64,000 nt of DNA from Mytilisepta virgata (GCA_028015205.1 CM051512.1:19127139-19191138), one strand, 5' to 3'; counted from the stretch's first letter, positions 20,911-32,709 are shown. Program-made: numbers and translations. The notes: generated by a model from the letters alone, not told the origin.

Positions 20911-21409
20911 TACAGTAGAAATTTGATAACTCAAACTCTAAGAGACCGTGGAAATCTGTTCAAATTATTGATAGTTGAAGTTACTGAAGTTTGTTCCAGT
21001 ATGGAAGTATTCCAGTGTGTACCTGCACAAGTTGATAAAGCTGATCTTGAATCATCAAGTTAAAATCCAGCAGCTTAATCACTATTTAACATTAATCAGA
21101 ACATCTTTATTTCATTTGTACATCAAAATGTAAAAAAATTACTTTATCAGACTTATCTATATGATTATTAGAAGATCAGATATCACATTTAATTGTTATC
21201 AATTGATGATTCAAGTTTTCAATGTAAAATTCACAAACTTTTCGTTCTTGGGACCAAAGCTTTTGTTCGACTTTGAGAAATTGGTGTTTGAGAAACCGGG
21301 GCTTTTTCTACAAGAAAATAAAAGAAAAGCTGATGTGATTTTCAAAACAGTTCGAACTATCAGTGGTGTTTGAGTGATCCGAGTTTGAGCTACCGAAGTT
21401 CAATTGTAT
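20911..21409 (-). mobile_element. MITE of the TACAGT/ACTCAAACTC family, copy 1
   Basis: This element of about 500 bp has degenerate terminal inverted repeats: TACAGTAGAAATTTGATAAC at the left and the reverse complement of a similar stretch (GAGCTACCGAAGTTCAATTG) at the right. Internal phrases such as TTGGGACCAAAGCTTTTGTT match the reverse complement of the copy at 22855. There is no coding capacity. Confidence 0.6.
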
Positions 21410-21679
21410 GTATACAAAAAAGAAGAAAAAAAGTGTATGTGATCTTATGAAGCTAATAAATAGTTTATTGAAATTATTTTCTCTAATGTTGCATTGAACA
21501 TCTGATAATCGCAGAGTTATCATATGATAATATGGTCTGTTATACCCTTGAAATATTAAGTTGATAGATAAGAAAATATGTTGCTGACAAATGTCCAAGA
21601 ACAGGGTCATTAGTACTTTTCACAAAAAATGTGATACAGATTCTAGTATAACTTAAGAGTAATTTTCCTCTTAAGATGG

Positions 21680-21998
21680 CTGCCTTGGTTGTCTCATGGT
21701 AGCATGATCGCCTCAAGTGTGGAAGGTAAAACCAAATACTTTAAAATTGGTATTTGCTGCTTCTCTGCCAAGCATGCGGCATCTAGGAGTAAGAGCAAAG
21801 ATGGGCTCAGAGTCGGTATAATGTGTCCGAGTGGGGTGATATGTCTTCCTGCGGACAGGTACCTGGTGAGCTAGCAAATTAAAAATCTGGCTCAGCGTGT
21901 TGGTCTAGTACAAAGCAGGCATCGTATTCATTGTCATATCAACATGTTCTCGTCCTGATATGCACCTGAATGCCACTAAACGTTAAACAGTTTTCATC
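21680..21998 (+). mobile_element. tRNA-derived SINE family A, degraded copy
   Basis: Compared with the full copy at 60223, the head (TCTCATGGTAGCATGATCGC) is present, the B-box region is deleted, and the body (AGGAGTAAGAGCAAAGA, TCCTGATATGCACCTG) is kept. It ends near CGTTAAACAG...TTCATCC. Confidence 0.75.
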
Positions 21999-22854
21999 CA
22001 GTGTTTTGTGAAAAGGGCTCCAGTTTTATTCCTGTTTTTCATCTTAAGATCATATGGGGAAAAAAGCTTGCATCTCAATGCAATTCAAGTTGGGCCTTAG
22101 CAAATGTAAATTTTTTTATAATCAATTTTTAAGCAGTTATCTTGCTAAATGTACAATAAACTATAATAGAGAAGAGGATTAGTATCTGGTCTAATGAGAA
22201 ATCATTTTAATTGGAATAGTTGAAATAGTTATTGGAAAAAAATTAAATTGACAGCCAGCACTATAAAGTCATGTTATGTCGGAAATAAAATAGTGTTGTT
22301 ACTTGTGTCTTTGTACCAAGCCTATAAGAACATGTTTAATTGAATCGCAAAGATTGATGTAAAAGCCAGTTATCCAAGTAGATAAGTATTGATCTGGGTT
22401 ATTTCCTATCTTTATTTGAAAGGATTAAAAGATGTATTGAAAAAAAATCTGTCAGGATGTGATAAATTTATTTGTTTGTTTCCGTGAATATAAAGAATGA
22501 GTTTGTGCGGTAGAAAAAATAAATTGCCATAGATGTGCTTTATGTGTTATTTTTGGAAAAAATTTTGTGTTTTTAAATTTTTATATATTTTGTCAGAACA
22601 GTGTGAAAACTTGCAGGTTTTTGATGATGAAAAAATTAAATACTAAATGTTTTTAGAATTAAGATAAATGTACAGATACACTTTTTAGTTAGTAAAACAT
22701 TAATGCAATTTTTCACTGACAGATATAACAGGATGCTCTTGGATTCTCTGGTGAATCTTTTAATGGGTTGTTTCACCAGTGTATTTTTCACAGGTGTATT
22801 TAATGGAATTTTGTTTCAGTGTAATATTTGGTTTGATGTTGTTTTCATTAGTAT

Positions 22855-23475
22855 ACAGTCTAACTTTGGTACCTCTAACTTGTATTTCTTGAATACCATT
22901 GATGGCTTGAACCGTTTTTAAATTCTCATCAATTTTCGGTTCCTTCGACACTGATTTCTCGAAATGTCCAACAAAAAGTTTGGTCCCAACAATGATAGAA
23001 TGTGTTTTTTACCATTGAAAACTCAAACTCAATAATTAAATGGACTCAAGAGTATTGTTGGAAATCAGACGAAAAACAATAATCGATTAATTGAAATAAT
23101 CGGGAAGCTTTAACCGATTCCATTATCGATTATGATCGGAATTGTAAGATGCAACTAAAGTTAATACCAGATTGATATAAAATCATGTTTTAATTGTCTC
23201 TTTGACCAGTATCTGTATTGTATAAGTAGGCACTATGTCAATACCTTGGATGAAATAATGTGCTTTTATTTTTAAGCCTTTTCTGGACATGATTTGACTT
23301 TTTAATAACTGAACCAATGCCAAACTTTTTGCATGGGAATCAATTGTACCAACTTGTATTTGGGGTGGCACTAGAAATTTACAGTACTTGAACAAACTTC
23401 AGTAAGTCAAACTACCGATAACTCGAACAGATTTCAACAGTCCCTGGGAGTTTGAGCTATCAAAGTTTTACTGTA
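22855..23475 (+). mobile_element. MITE of the TACAGT/ACTCAAACTC family, copy 2
   Basis: It starts with TACAGTCTAACTTTGGTACC and ends with GAGCTATCAAAGTTTTACTG. It is inverted relative to 20911-21409 and shares GTTTGGTCCCAAC and TTCTCGAAATGTCC-like phrases. There is no coding capacity. Confidence 0.55.
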
Positions 23476-23514
23476 CACTAATTTAATTAGATGCAGTTTA
23501 ATTGAAGTGTTTGG

Positions 23515-23690
23515 TGGGATGTTCTAATGTTATATTTGGTGGGATGTTCGAATGTTATATTTGGAGGGATGTTCGAATGTTATAATTGGTGGGATGTTCG
23601 AATGTTATATTTGGAGGGATGTTCGAATGTTATATTTTTGGGATTTTCGAATGTTATATTTGGTGGGATGTTGTTTCAGTGGTATATCTA
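23515..23690 (+). repeat. 25-bp tandem repeat
   Basis: About seven copies of a 25-bp unit containing GGTGGGATGTTCGAATGTTA lie in tandem. A looser related phrase (GATGTATTTAATGAAGCTAT) recurs irregularly on to about 24400, so the whole 23.5-24.4 kb stretch looks repeat-derived. Confidence 0.75.
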
Positions 23691-24447
23691 ATGAAGCTAT
23701 TTCACAAAGGTATTTTGGGGGATTTTGTTTTCACTGGTGTATCTGATCTGATGAAATGATGTTTCATTGTATTTAATGAGGCTATTTCTTTGATGTAACT
23801 TCTGATATTTAAAAATGTTTTTTCTCTGATGTTAGTGCTTTCCCCAGAAATTTGTGAAGGCATGGTAAATTTCATATTTTGAGGGCACTCATTGGTTAAA
23901 AAAGATAATATTGGGGGCACCCCACCTTGACATGAGGGCAGTATATTGATCAAAACCTGCAATAAACAGCTTTCACCCTAGTGTGATGGTGTAAAAGTGT
24001 CATAAAAGTGTGCCAACACAACAAGGGTACATGATTCAATTCAAATCAGTTTCAAATGATAAGATTAACCTAAAAATTGAAAGTTAGGTTTGGCTAAAAT
24101 CCATGATGAGGGCAGCAGGGTGCTTGAAGATGGAGGCATGGTGCAGCACCATGCTAAATTGGTCTAGGGAAACCTCTAGATGTATTTGATGGGATGTTAT
24201 TTACATTGATATATTTGATGGGCTATCTCTTTGATGTATTTAATGAAGCTTCACTGATTATTATATAACTTATGAAAAGCTGTTTCACTGATGTATTTAA
24301 TTAGGCTATTTCACTAATCGATTTGGTGTAATGTTGTTTTCATAGATGCTATTTGATGGAATATTATTTTTACTGATGCATAAACTGAAAACCTATAGAG
24401 CTGTCTCAAGTTACATAAAAATTTAGAAGAAAGTATAGACATATTTA

Positions 24448-27400
24448 TTAATATATTTCATTTTCTTGATGTACTATTACAGTAGGAGAGACACGTCCAC
24501 TAGAATTTAGTGGTTTAAGTTCTTGGATGTGATTCATCTCCTTTGGGTTGTTGAAGTAAGTTTTTCTACGAGCCCCTTTGTCACTTTTGGAATAGTCACA
24601 TTTACCAAAGTCATGTGATATCATAGCCTCCAATTCGAATTTGTCATCACTGTTATCGGTCTCTTTCATTTGTTTACGTTTTTTCTCCTGATGTTGTTTA
24701 TGTATTCTCCAGACAATGCACAAAACTGGTGCTCCTAAGACACCCAAAGCTGCAAATATGGCAATTATAATTCCAAATTCGGAAACGCCAGATTCAGTCG
24801 CGAGAGTCTGTTTTGCTTCATTATCAGCATAAGCTGAATCTGTGTTGTTTGCTGTTTCTTTGTGTTCATTTGGAACCCATACCATTCTAGCTGCTACAGG
24901 CTTTATTTTATTTAAACTTAAGGGTTCTTCAAACACAATATGTGTCTGTTCAATTAGAGATTTAGCTTTTGCAGGTTTCATGTTGGAAGGAGATGTTGTG
25001 GTTGATTTTTGTATTGGTACCAATTTTGATGCATCAGCTGATATCTCAGACATTGTTTGATTGCTTATACCAGATAATGCAAGATTTGATGAATTTTTCC
25101 TGTTTGATGAAATTTTGGATTCTAAAAGTGGATTATGTTCCTGTTGTGGCCTTACTACGTCCCATGGTGAGTCTGGTAGTTTTGCTGATGCATGTACTTG
25201 GTCCCATGGGTTTGACATTTTTGGATTCCTGGTACTCCATACTTGTCGCCCAGACACTGATCCTTTGTTCCTAGATGGAGATAGAGAGTCCCAGATAGCT
25301 TGATGTCTTTTGTTGATGGGATTATTTGATAATGGGTGTCTTGGTTCATCTGGAAAAAGGCTGGCTGTCTCATTTTGAGTAGTAGAATTTTGTGGCAAAT
25401 CAAAACCAGCTAATTTCCTCATACGTTCCAGTTCCTTTGCAGTTTTAGGTTTTCCTGCCCTTGTCTTTGCTAAAATCATTCTGAAAAGAGGTCCCTCAAT
25501 CTCATAGCCACCATTTTCTTCCCGTTCAATTTTCCCATATTGGGTTTCAATTTCATCTACTTTTCCCAAAACAAGCCTGTCAATAATTTCATCTAGCAGG
25601 GATAAAGAAATCCTCCCAGTGTCAATTTCCTTTTGATAGGCAGGATCAAGCCATACTTTTCTGCCAGTAATTGATCGAATTCTTGTCTGATTGACCTTTG
25701 AATTTGCACTTTCCTGTTTTATTCTTTGAGCAATGTATTCATTGAACATTGTAAGTCTGTTTGGTACATTTCTTGATGTATCTTCTGAAGAATGTGTTGG
25801 ACTTCCTCTGCCTCTTTCCCTATCATCTTCATTGTCAATGTCAGATTGTTTATAGAAACCTCTCTGCCTAATACCTCCTCCTTGTACAGAACTCCTAGGC
25901 AAGGTTTCATTTGTTTGTTGTCTTATTCTTCTCTGTTTGATTCCTTCAGAAATCATTTCTTCTAAAATTGTACCTGCTGGTCTTCCTTTTCCTGAATTTT
26001 GACCATAAAGATACTGATCGGACATAGAAAATGAATTTTTTCTATTTTCTCTTTCCCTTTCTATTTCCTGCTCTTGATCTCTGTCATGGTAACGATAGGT
26101 TGATCTGGTTCCTCCCTCTTGAACAGGATCCCAAGGCATGGTTCCATTTCTTGCTTGTCCAATATTTCTTTGCTTTAATCTGTTGGTAATTAGTTCTTGA
26201 AGCAGCATATCATTCAATCGTTGATTTTGTAAATTTATTTTGTCTACAGATTGTTGTTGTCTAGACGATAAACTTTGCCGATTTTCTCTGTCTTGTTCAT
26301 GTTCCATCTCCCGCTGTTGTACATTGTTGTATTCTTTAGCTCTTGAATTATATTCTTGATTTCTTTGAGTCTGTTGTTGGCTTGGACTTCTATCATGCCA
26401 ATTCCTATTCTGGTAGCCATTATCATCCGATTCAAAAGTTCTTTGATTATATCTCCTTCCAGACACTGGATTCATTTGATCCCCATCGTTATATCCTGTT
26501 TGCATTCTAAGTTGTTGGGAAAAACGTTCATCAAATTCTGACATTGGCGGTTTCTGTCGCGGATCCCAAACAGTTGCCTTTTGTTGAACATGTCTATCAA
26601 CAGGGTATTCATAGTATTGGTTGTAACGAATTTGTTCTGATCCTCTCCCAATTTGCCTATGATAGTTGCTTTTGTCTTCATATTTCTCACCCTGTGGGTA
26701 AAGTTGTGGTTGCTTTTGATAAATAGGTGAAGTCGTTTCATGACTCAAAGAACGGTACCTTTGATTATCAAACTTCTCATATTCATATGCTGATGGCTGA
26801 TGTTTAATGTTCAAAACCGATGCCTGTTCAGATTTGTTGGCAACAGGTTGTTGTGATGTAGCTTCATTTACTCTGTTATTTCTCCCACGCTTACGATACC
26901 ATCGACTTCTGTAATGAGATTGTTCAGGTACTTGTTCTCGTTTGATTTGAGGTTCTGAAATATTTGTTTTATTTTCTGACTTAAGCTGTGTATATGGATT
27001 TGACAGAGCATAATATTGGTTTTGTATATATTGTTTATCATGTGGCTGTCTTTGAGACGTGTTACTCTGAATATATTCTTTTCTTTCTACTTCAACAGGT
27101 TTTTCTTCAAAATTTCTTGGCATTGGAGCATGTCTAAAATTGTCTTGGTCAAAAGTCGATCCCGGTCCTTGATGCTGGGAATTCGTAGGATTGTTCCAGA
27201 TTCTCACTCGACCAGACCCACTGGTATCAGGACCCTTGTCTGGTCCCCTGTTTTGAGCATTTTGTTGTCCTCTGTATTGTTGACCCCCAACAGCCAGTCC
27301 TGGGTTAGTCTTCATTAAATGTTTCATTGCATTCTGTCTTTGTTGCATCTCCCATAGGTCATCTAAACCATCTGGAAGGTCAGGGTCAATCATCCCAGAA

Positions 27401-27800
27401 TGCATTGGAATTCTTGCTGGAAAAGCCCCATTGATCATACTGGATCCAACAGATGTGTATTGGTTATATGCCTGATGTCCATTATGTGGGTTGCCATTAT
27501 TGTAATTCGGATTATAACCATTGGGATAGTTTCCATATTGCTCAATGTACTGGTTTCTTGGTACTGGTCCCCAGTTCCCTCCAGGACCTTGCATTTGTTG
27601 TTGTTGTTTATTGTCCACAGATAACTGATTATTTCTAGGCTGATGACCATTTCGAGTTACCTCAATGCCATTATTACTTTTCCAGGCACCTGATCTCCCA
27701 GTGTATTGGATTTCCATCTGGTCACCTGGCTGCCTCCTAGTTTGGTGTGTTTCTGCCTGTTGAACTTCTGACATGTAGACATCTTTTGGGTCATATTTGC
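24448..27800 (-). CDS. Exon 2 of a Q/N/R-rich type I membrane protein
   Basis: The acceptor TTTTATTTTACAG lies at 27813-27801, and the frame is open from the splice site to the stop. Joined to exon 1 it gives HLPQ-G-KYDPKDVYMSEVQ and a protein of 1183 residues. The ectodomain (about 1050 residues) has no cysteine, is rich in Gln, Asn, Arg and Tyr, and looks disordered. It carries about eight Trp motifs (VRIWNNP, TVWDPRQ, MPWDPVQ, KVWLDP, QVWSTRNP, NPWDQV, SPWDVV, MVWVPNE) and a helix module repeated three or four times (for example LLQELITNRLKQRNI, LEEMISEGIKQRRI, FNEYIAQRIKQ). RKRGR is a furin-like site. The membrane helix is at about 1076-1097, with an 86-residue tail after it. I do not recognise the family. 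An extracellular-matrix or shell/byssus-related scaffold is speculation. The Met at 27774 is internal. Confidence 0.8.
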
Positions 27801-28196
27801 CTGTAAAATAAAATATTTAACCGTAGAATTGATATTAGAATAACTCGTGTAATTTACTTTAAAAATATACAGGTACAAATCAGTTTTGAATCTTAGGCAA
27901 AAGTATTTGATAACCATTCATTCTGTTCAAGAACAAGGTATTGTACTTAATAGGAATTTCATCTTTCTCTAACCCAAACTTATTCTTCATTCGAAAATAA
28001 ATATTGGTTCTTTAAACTGAAAATGAAAAATAAGTGTTTCTTGTTTTCATTAAAATTCTGTTTTGCATAAACAACAGTTGAAATTGAATTTCTTTGCACT
28101 ATGCATTTAGATTAATGCAAGCTCTCAGTTCCAAGACTTTGTTGCTTGCATAAATATTGACATAAATAAATTGGAAACAAATATAAGCTTTTAAAA

Positions 28197-28383
28197 TACA
28201 GTCAAATGTGGCTGGAAAGGACACACAAGGGACCAGAAAAAATTGCCCATTATGAGCATGTGCCCTTTATACACAGGTTTATTTTACATGCTTTATTCAT
28301 GAATGGGACTTTTTGAATGTGTCCTTTTTTATAGACCAGTGATTTGCGATATAGAGGTGTCCTTTAAAGCATGTTTGACTGTA
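28197..28383. mobile_element. 187-bp MITE with TACAGTCAAA ends
   Basis: The ends are TACAGTCAAATG and CATGTTTGACTGTA, an inverted repeat of about 10 bp. The interior is non-coding with alternating GTGTCCTTT/AAAGGACAC-like phrases. The CAGT ends at TA fit a Tc1/mariner-type non-autonomous element. Confidence 0.65.
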
Positions 28384-28723
28384 GATAAATCTATTGTTTA
28401 TATTTGTTCCACGTGATGATGCTGCTTGAAGCCTTTGACTTCCTGTAATAACTGAAAATGTGTTGCTTGGTCTTTGTAAACAGTGGGTTGCTTTGATCCT
28501 GTATTGCAGAGTTAGGAAAATAATTATCAATTAAAACACTTGTACTTTTTTGTTTTTTATATATATATTTGTTTAGTAAAAGTAAAACAGAAATCATTAA
28601 TGAGTAGAAGGTTATTAAATATTTCAGTTAGATTTATTGTAAAGCGGATAAAAAGAAATAATATTAAAATTAATTCAGCATCAATCTAGAAAATACTTTT
28701 TTTATGGGATTGTTTTTTCCTTT

Positions 28724-29223
28724 TACTGTCTGTAAACCTCAGACCGCAAAATAGGTTTTTCAAATTTGTGTACCTTAATCATTGTGAATTGTCTAATCAC
28801 TTGACTGATAGAGGCAATTAACTAAGTCGTTACTAGACCAATTGCACTTACATGATTTGGTTAGTCAAGTTTTGAAGAGAAAAAATGGAATTTTCAATCT
28901 AAAAGGGAAATTACTCATCCTGTGATATTTTATTCATTAAATTAATTATTACACCAGGGAGTTGCATAGAATATGCACAAAGTGTTTTAAAAATATTTAA
29001 AATACTTGTTTTACAAATTTTAGGATAAGTCTGAGCTAGTCAATTCAAATTTTCAAGTGCACTTAATTTTTCTTATTAGAAATTTCCAATTTAGAATCAT
29101 TTACATGTTTTCTTGGATGATTCAACAAGGTCAAGTAACCCCCAAAAATGTCTTATAATTTTAACATTCAGACTTTCAAAAATGCCGAAAATCCATTCCA
29201 CAAACTGAGGTTTACAGACAGTA
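28724..29223. mobile_element. 500-bp MITE with perfect 19-bp inverted termini
   Basis: The left end TACTGTCTGTAAACCTCAG and the right end CTGAGGTTTACAGACAGTA are exact reverse complements. The interior is AT-rich and non-coding. The termini suggest a Tc1/mariner-like TA-target element. Perfect ends imply a fairly recent insertion. Confidence 0.8.
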
Positions 29224-29749
29224 TTTTTAGTCTTGTTCAGAGATCATATATAGTCAGACTGAGATGACAATATTTTATAACTATTCCTACATTTTTGGCT
29301 TCCATTTTTTATTCACGAATATTTTACTTATTAAACACAATTTCTCATGAACTGCATTTAGTCAGTTAAGATTACAGGAATTAAAGTTTATCTTTCCTGT
29401 TTTTCTTTATATTTTTTTTTAAAGAATAAAAAATGAAGTCAGTAAAAATAAATATAAAATTTAAGATTCAACCATCAGCTAATAAATAAAACAAAAAAAC
29501 CATTGTGAAATTTTTTATAGTTGGCAAGAAAAATAAAAATGATAAAATTTGAATGAAAAAATTAACAAGAACCACTGTTCAGAAAAGTTTAAAATTTGAA
29601 TATGTATCCTCAAAAAAAGTTCAAATGAATTGATGTAAAAGTTAAAATATTCATATTTTTATTAAAATGATAAAATTTCATTTTAAAATTATAGTTACAA
29701 TAATTTTTAGTTACAATAAGTTAGTTACAGTTTCATCATCACTACTTAC

Positions 29750-29948
29750 CTTGTGGAAGATGTGTATCATTTCTTTTTTCTGTGTTATAATTCCAATGAT
29801 TTTGATATGGATTTCTCTGTTGGTTAGAGTTCTGATTTGGAAATTGAAAGTTCTGATGTTTTCCATTGTAACTTGAATTACCTTCATGTCCAGTTGCAAA
29901 CAATATTAGAATAGAAATTATCACAAAACTAAGAAACTCCATGTTCAT
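29750..29948 (-). CDS. Exon 1 (signal peptide) of the Q/N/R-rich membrane protein
   Basis: The minus-strand ATG at 29948 opens MNMEFLSFVIISILILFATG, a clear signal peptide, followed by Asn/Gln-rich sequence to HLPQG. The donor GTAAGT is at 29749-29744. The exon ends one base into a Gly codon, which is completed by the GC at the start of exon 2, so the splice is exact in frame. Without this exon the 24448-27800 product would have a membrane helix but no way into the secretory pathway. A second ATG two codons in (29942) is an alternative start. Confidence 0.85.
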
Positions 29949-30870
29949 TTCAAATAGTAAGTTATGAGTCCTTTACAAGTTTGAAATTTCAAAACTGACT
30001 TTTTGATTTTTAACATGTTCTTTGTCCAAATTTGTGCACATAATTGCATAACAGTAAACTGTCAATCATCATTGATCATGTGATTAAATGTTCCGGATAA
30101 TTAAAGACATTGACAAGTTTACATGTAATTTTCTTTGTTTTCGTGTCTAGAGGTTTACAAGTTTTTTTGTTGATAAATTGCAAAATAGAAGATTCCTACT
30201 TAGGATCAACATTAATCTTATATTGACATGTAATTGCAGATTTAATGGTTTAAAAATAAACATTATTTATGAATTATTGCAATAATTATTGAAATTAATA
30301 TGAAATAAATATTCAAAAGATGAAGTCCAGATGGAAAGATAAAAGAAAAAAAACCCTGACAAATTGACAATAAAATGACACTAAATTAATTTATAGTCAA
30401 TACCATTATGATAAAAGAATGAAATAATTTTATAGAAATTAAATTTAAAATATTGTGGCATTTTAAACATAAACTGTATCATTAAAATTTGAAGATATAA
30501 TTTGTCAGTGTTTTGTTATTTTGTTTATTATTTTGAAATAAAATTTAAAAAAGAAAATATGGATACAAATGTTATGGTTTTCTTCAACTTTTTTTGGTTT
30601 TTTTTTTTTTTTTTTGGGGGGGGGGGGGGAGGGAGAGGGGTTAATTTCCATGATGTTGAATTTATTAGAACTTTGGATGACTCAGATAAAAAGATATGTT
30701 TCAATGACAAAAAACATAATGTTGTTATCATAACAATAATAAAACAATATACAAATCATAGTAAATTTTGTCAGGCAGAAAATAAAAGAACTCGTCTACC
30801 GATGAATTAGAAACAAATGCTATGTACTAGTATTGTAGTGATTATATATATTTATCTAATTCATTTTCAG
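29949..30870. other. Upstream flank of the Q/N/R-rich gene and end of KIF13 intron
   Basis: This AT-rich sequence would carry the promoter and 5' UTR of the minus-strand gene starting at 29948. It contains a long T-then-G homopolymer run at about 30597-30635 and ends with the KIF13 acceptor TCATTTTCAG. No further gene is seen. Confidence 0.4.
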
Positions 30871-30983
30871 GTTAGTGGTGAGAAAGCTAGTAAACTTAGT
30901 CTGGTAGATTTGGCTGGGAGTGAGCGTGCTCAGAAAACTGGTGCTGTTGGGGATCGGCTCAAAGAAGGAAGCAATATTAACAA
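30871..30983 (+). CDS. KIF13: KIF13 exon: switch II
   Basis: The exon is preceded by TCATTTTCAG and followed by GTAAAT. It reads [20 protein letters not shown], then [17 protein letters not shown], and ends two bases into the Lys codon of NINKSLTTLG. DLAGSE is the switch II motif that couples ATP hydrolysis to microtubule binding. It lies 26.4 kb from the preceding exon; the intron between them holds the three nested minus-strand genes. Confidence 0.95.
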
Positions 30984-31309
30984 GTAAATCATAAAACTAC
31001 TTTTTACTGAGCAGATTTTTTGTTTTTTTTATCTTATGAAAAATATATCTTATCATGATATTGAGCAGGGCTGATTTTATTTCATTGTCCCCCCCCCCCT
31101 CAGAAATCTGCCGTTTATAGTCCAAATTTGTGCATAAAATTTCCTTTATTATGCACATAATTTTGGCTTCTGGTACAAAATTTCTGTTTTTTTTGGCTGT
31201 TTTGTAAAATTATCGCTGTGTTGAGGTACCTTGATGTTATAATAGTTTATTTAGTATTTACTGCTTATCATCATCTCAAACCCAACTGTTGAGGTCCAGT
31301 CATAATTTA

Positions 31310-31545
31310 CAGGGATTGACAGTTTTCCTGCTGAAGTATTTTGGTCCTAAGTCCATACTTCAACTTCATCCCAGCTGGGCGCAAAACAATATTCAATCAA
31401 TCCTTCAACTTCATCCCAGCTCGGCGCAAAACAATATTCAATCAATCAACTTCGTCCACCAATAAAAACTTTCCACAACAATATAGCCAGTTGCACTGAA
31501 ACCATTGTAAAATCCCAGTAAACCAACCAACCAACATTAACTGCA
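31310..31545 (+). mobile_element. SINE family B, degraded 3' part with internal duplication
   Basis: It shares CCACCAATAAAAACT and the final AACCAACCAACCAA-type tail with the intact SINE at 32291. A 40-50 bp segment (CTTCAACTTCATCCCAGCT...ATATTCAATCAAT) is present twice in tandem. Confidence 0.55.
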
Positions 31546-31622
31546 TTATTTGTATATATTTTTGTAGTAAAATTAGTGATTCATTTTACCAGAACTTGAA
31601 GTGTATTCTTTGTTCATTTCAG

Positions 31623-31734
31623 ATCTTTAACAACATTGGGATTAGTGATATCAGCTTTAGCTGACCAGTCTGCTGGGAAAAAGAAAGATAAATTTGTACC
31701 ATATAGAGATTCTGTGTTAACATGGCTACTTAAA
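31623..31734 (+). CDS. KIF13: KIF13 exon: helix after switch II
   Basis: This 112-nt exon has the acceptor TTTCAG and the donor GTATGA. It reads [18 protein letters not shown], then [19 protein letters not shown]. The [13 protein letters not shown] loop is of the KIF13 type (KIF1 proteins have a different insert here). [10 protein letters not shown] is near-invariant in kinesin-3 motors. Confidence 0.95.
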
Positions 31735-32290
31735 GTATGAACTCATTTTCCTTCATTAAATTCAGTTTCTTCAAACTTTGAGATTTTAAAAAAAAATCAG
31801 TAAGAAGGAATAAAATACATGTTTGACTCCTCTAGTCAAAGGGAGATAAACTAAATTCAAAGCGGTACAACAAAATTCTTTGATCTGTACAACAATGGGT
31901 AGGAAAGGTTATCTTGATTAAATTCTTGGAACAAAATCTAGATACATGACCATATTAAAGAAAATGAACTGCACTTCCATTGTTGTTCTTCATCTCGAAA
32001 TCACAGTGGGGCCTATAGTATGGAATAAAATCTTGAATCTCACGACATGTTCATGTTAACAATCAGCACTAGCTTTAGCAGAATTATTTGCTTAATTACA
32101 ATCATAATAGTACAAAAGTGATTTAGGGTAAATCCAATATTATCTGATACCAAAAATCACAAAAAGAGTATACTATTCAGCTTTCAACAAGTTAACAATT
32201 TGCAATCTGATGCTATTTTCACTTTGAAAGGGAAATATTACATTGCTATATATGTGTGGTTACACTAAATGATTTCCTTACTGATTTTCT

Positions 32291-32560
32291 GGGGCCTCGG
32301 TGGCCAATGGTCTAAGTAGTTCGTCATGACTACTACTGATCACTAGCCTGTCAACGCTGGGGTTGTGAGTTCGAATCTTACCTAAGGTGGGGTGTGTTCG
32401 ACTCCGATCTTAATTGACAAGGATTGCCAATTTTCCTACCGAAGGTCGGTGGTTCTCTCCGGGTACTCCGGCTTCCTTCACCAATAAAAACTGGGAGCCG
32501 CGAAATGGCCAAAATGTGCTGAAAACGGCGTTAAACCCCAACTAAAACAAACAAACAAAT
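32291..32560 (+). mobile_element. tRNA-derived SINE family B, intact with target duplication
   Basis: The tRNA-like head has an A-box-type TGGCCAATGGTCTAAG and a B-box GGTTGTGAGTTCGAATCTTA. A conserved body follows (CTCTCCGGGTACTCCGGCTT, CCAATAAAAACTGGGAGCCG), then an AAACAAACAAACAA tail. The exact 11-bp direct repeat ACTGATTTTCT flanks it at 32280-32290 and 32561-32571. It lies in the sense strand of a KIF13 intron. The body resembles widespread molluscan SINEs; I do not assign a named family. Confidence 0.88.
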
Positions 32561-32709
32561 ACTGATTTTCTATCCAATTTGACGTTTTTATAACAGACAT
32601 CAGATAATTTGTAATGTCCTCCATAAATGCAACATCAAATGGATGTGAAAATCATACCATGTAACTGCACTTTGAATTTAAATTTAAACAATAAAATTCT
32701 ACTTGATAG

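Larger units (their letters stand above)
27801..29749 (-). other. Intron of the Q/N/R-rich membrane protein gene
   Basis: This 1949-bp GT-AG intron on the minus strand carries two MITE-like elements (28197-28383 and 28724-29223). Otherwise it is AT-rich with no gene seen. Confidence 0.75.

Noticed and set aside
27774..27776. Met at 27774 as the start of the Q/N/R-rich protein
   Set aside because: The frame is open upstream to a strong acceptor and joins a signal-peptide exon at 29948-29750 in exact phase. Starting here would leave a membrane protein without a signal peptide.
30597..30640. T-run then G-run as a regulatory or G-quadruplex element
   Set aside because: It is a plain homopolymer junction in an intron and could be a sequencing or assembly length error. 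Nothing else supports a function.
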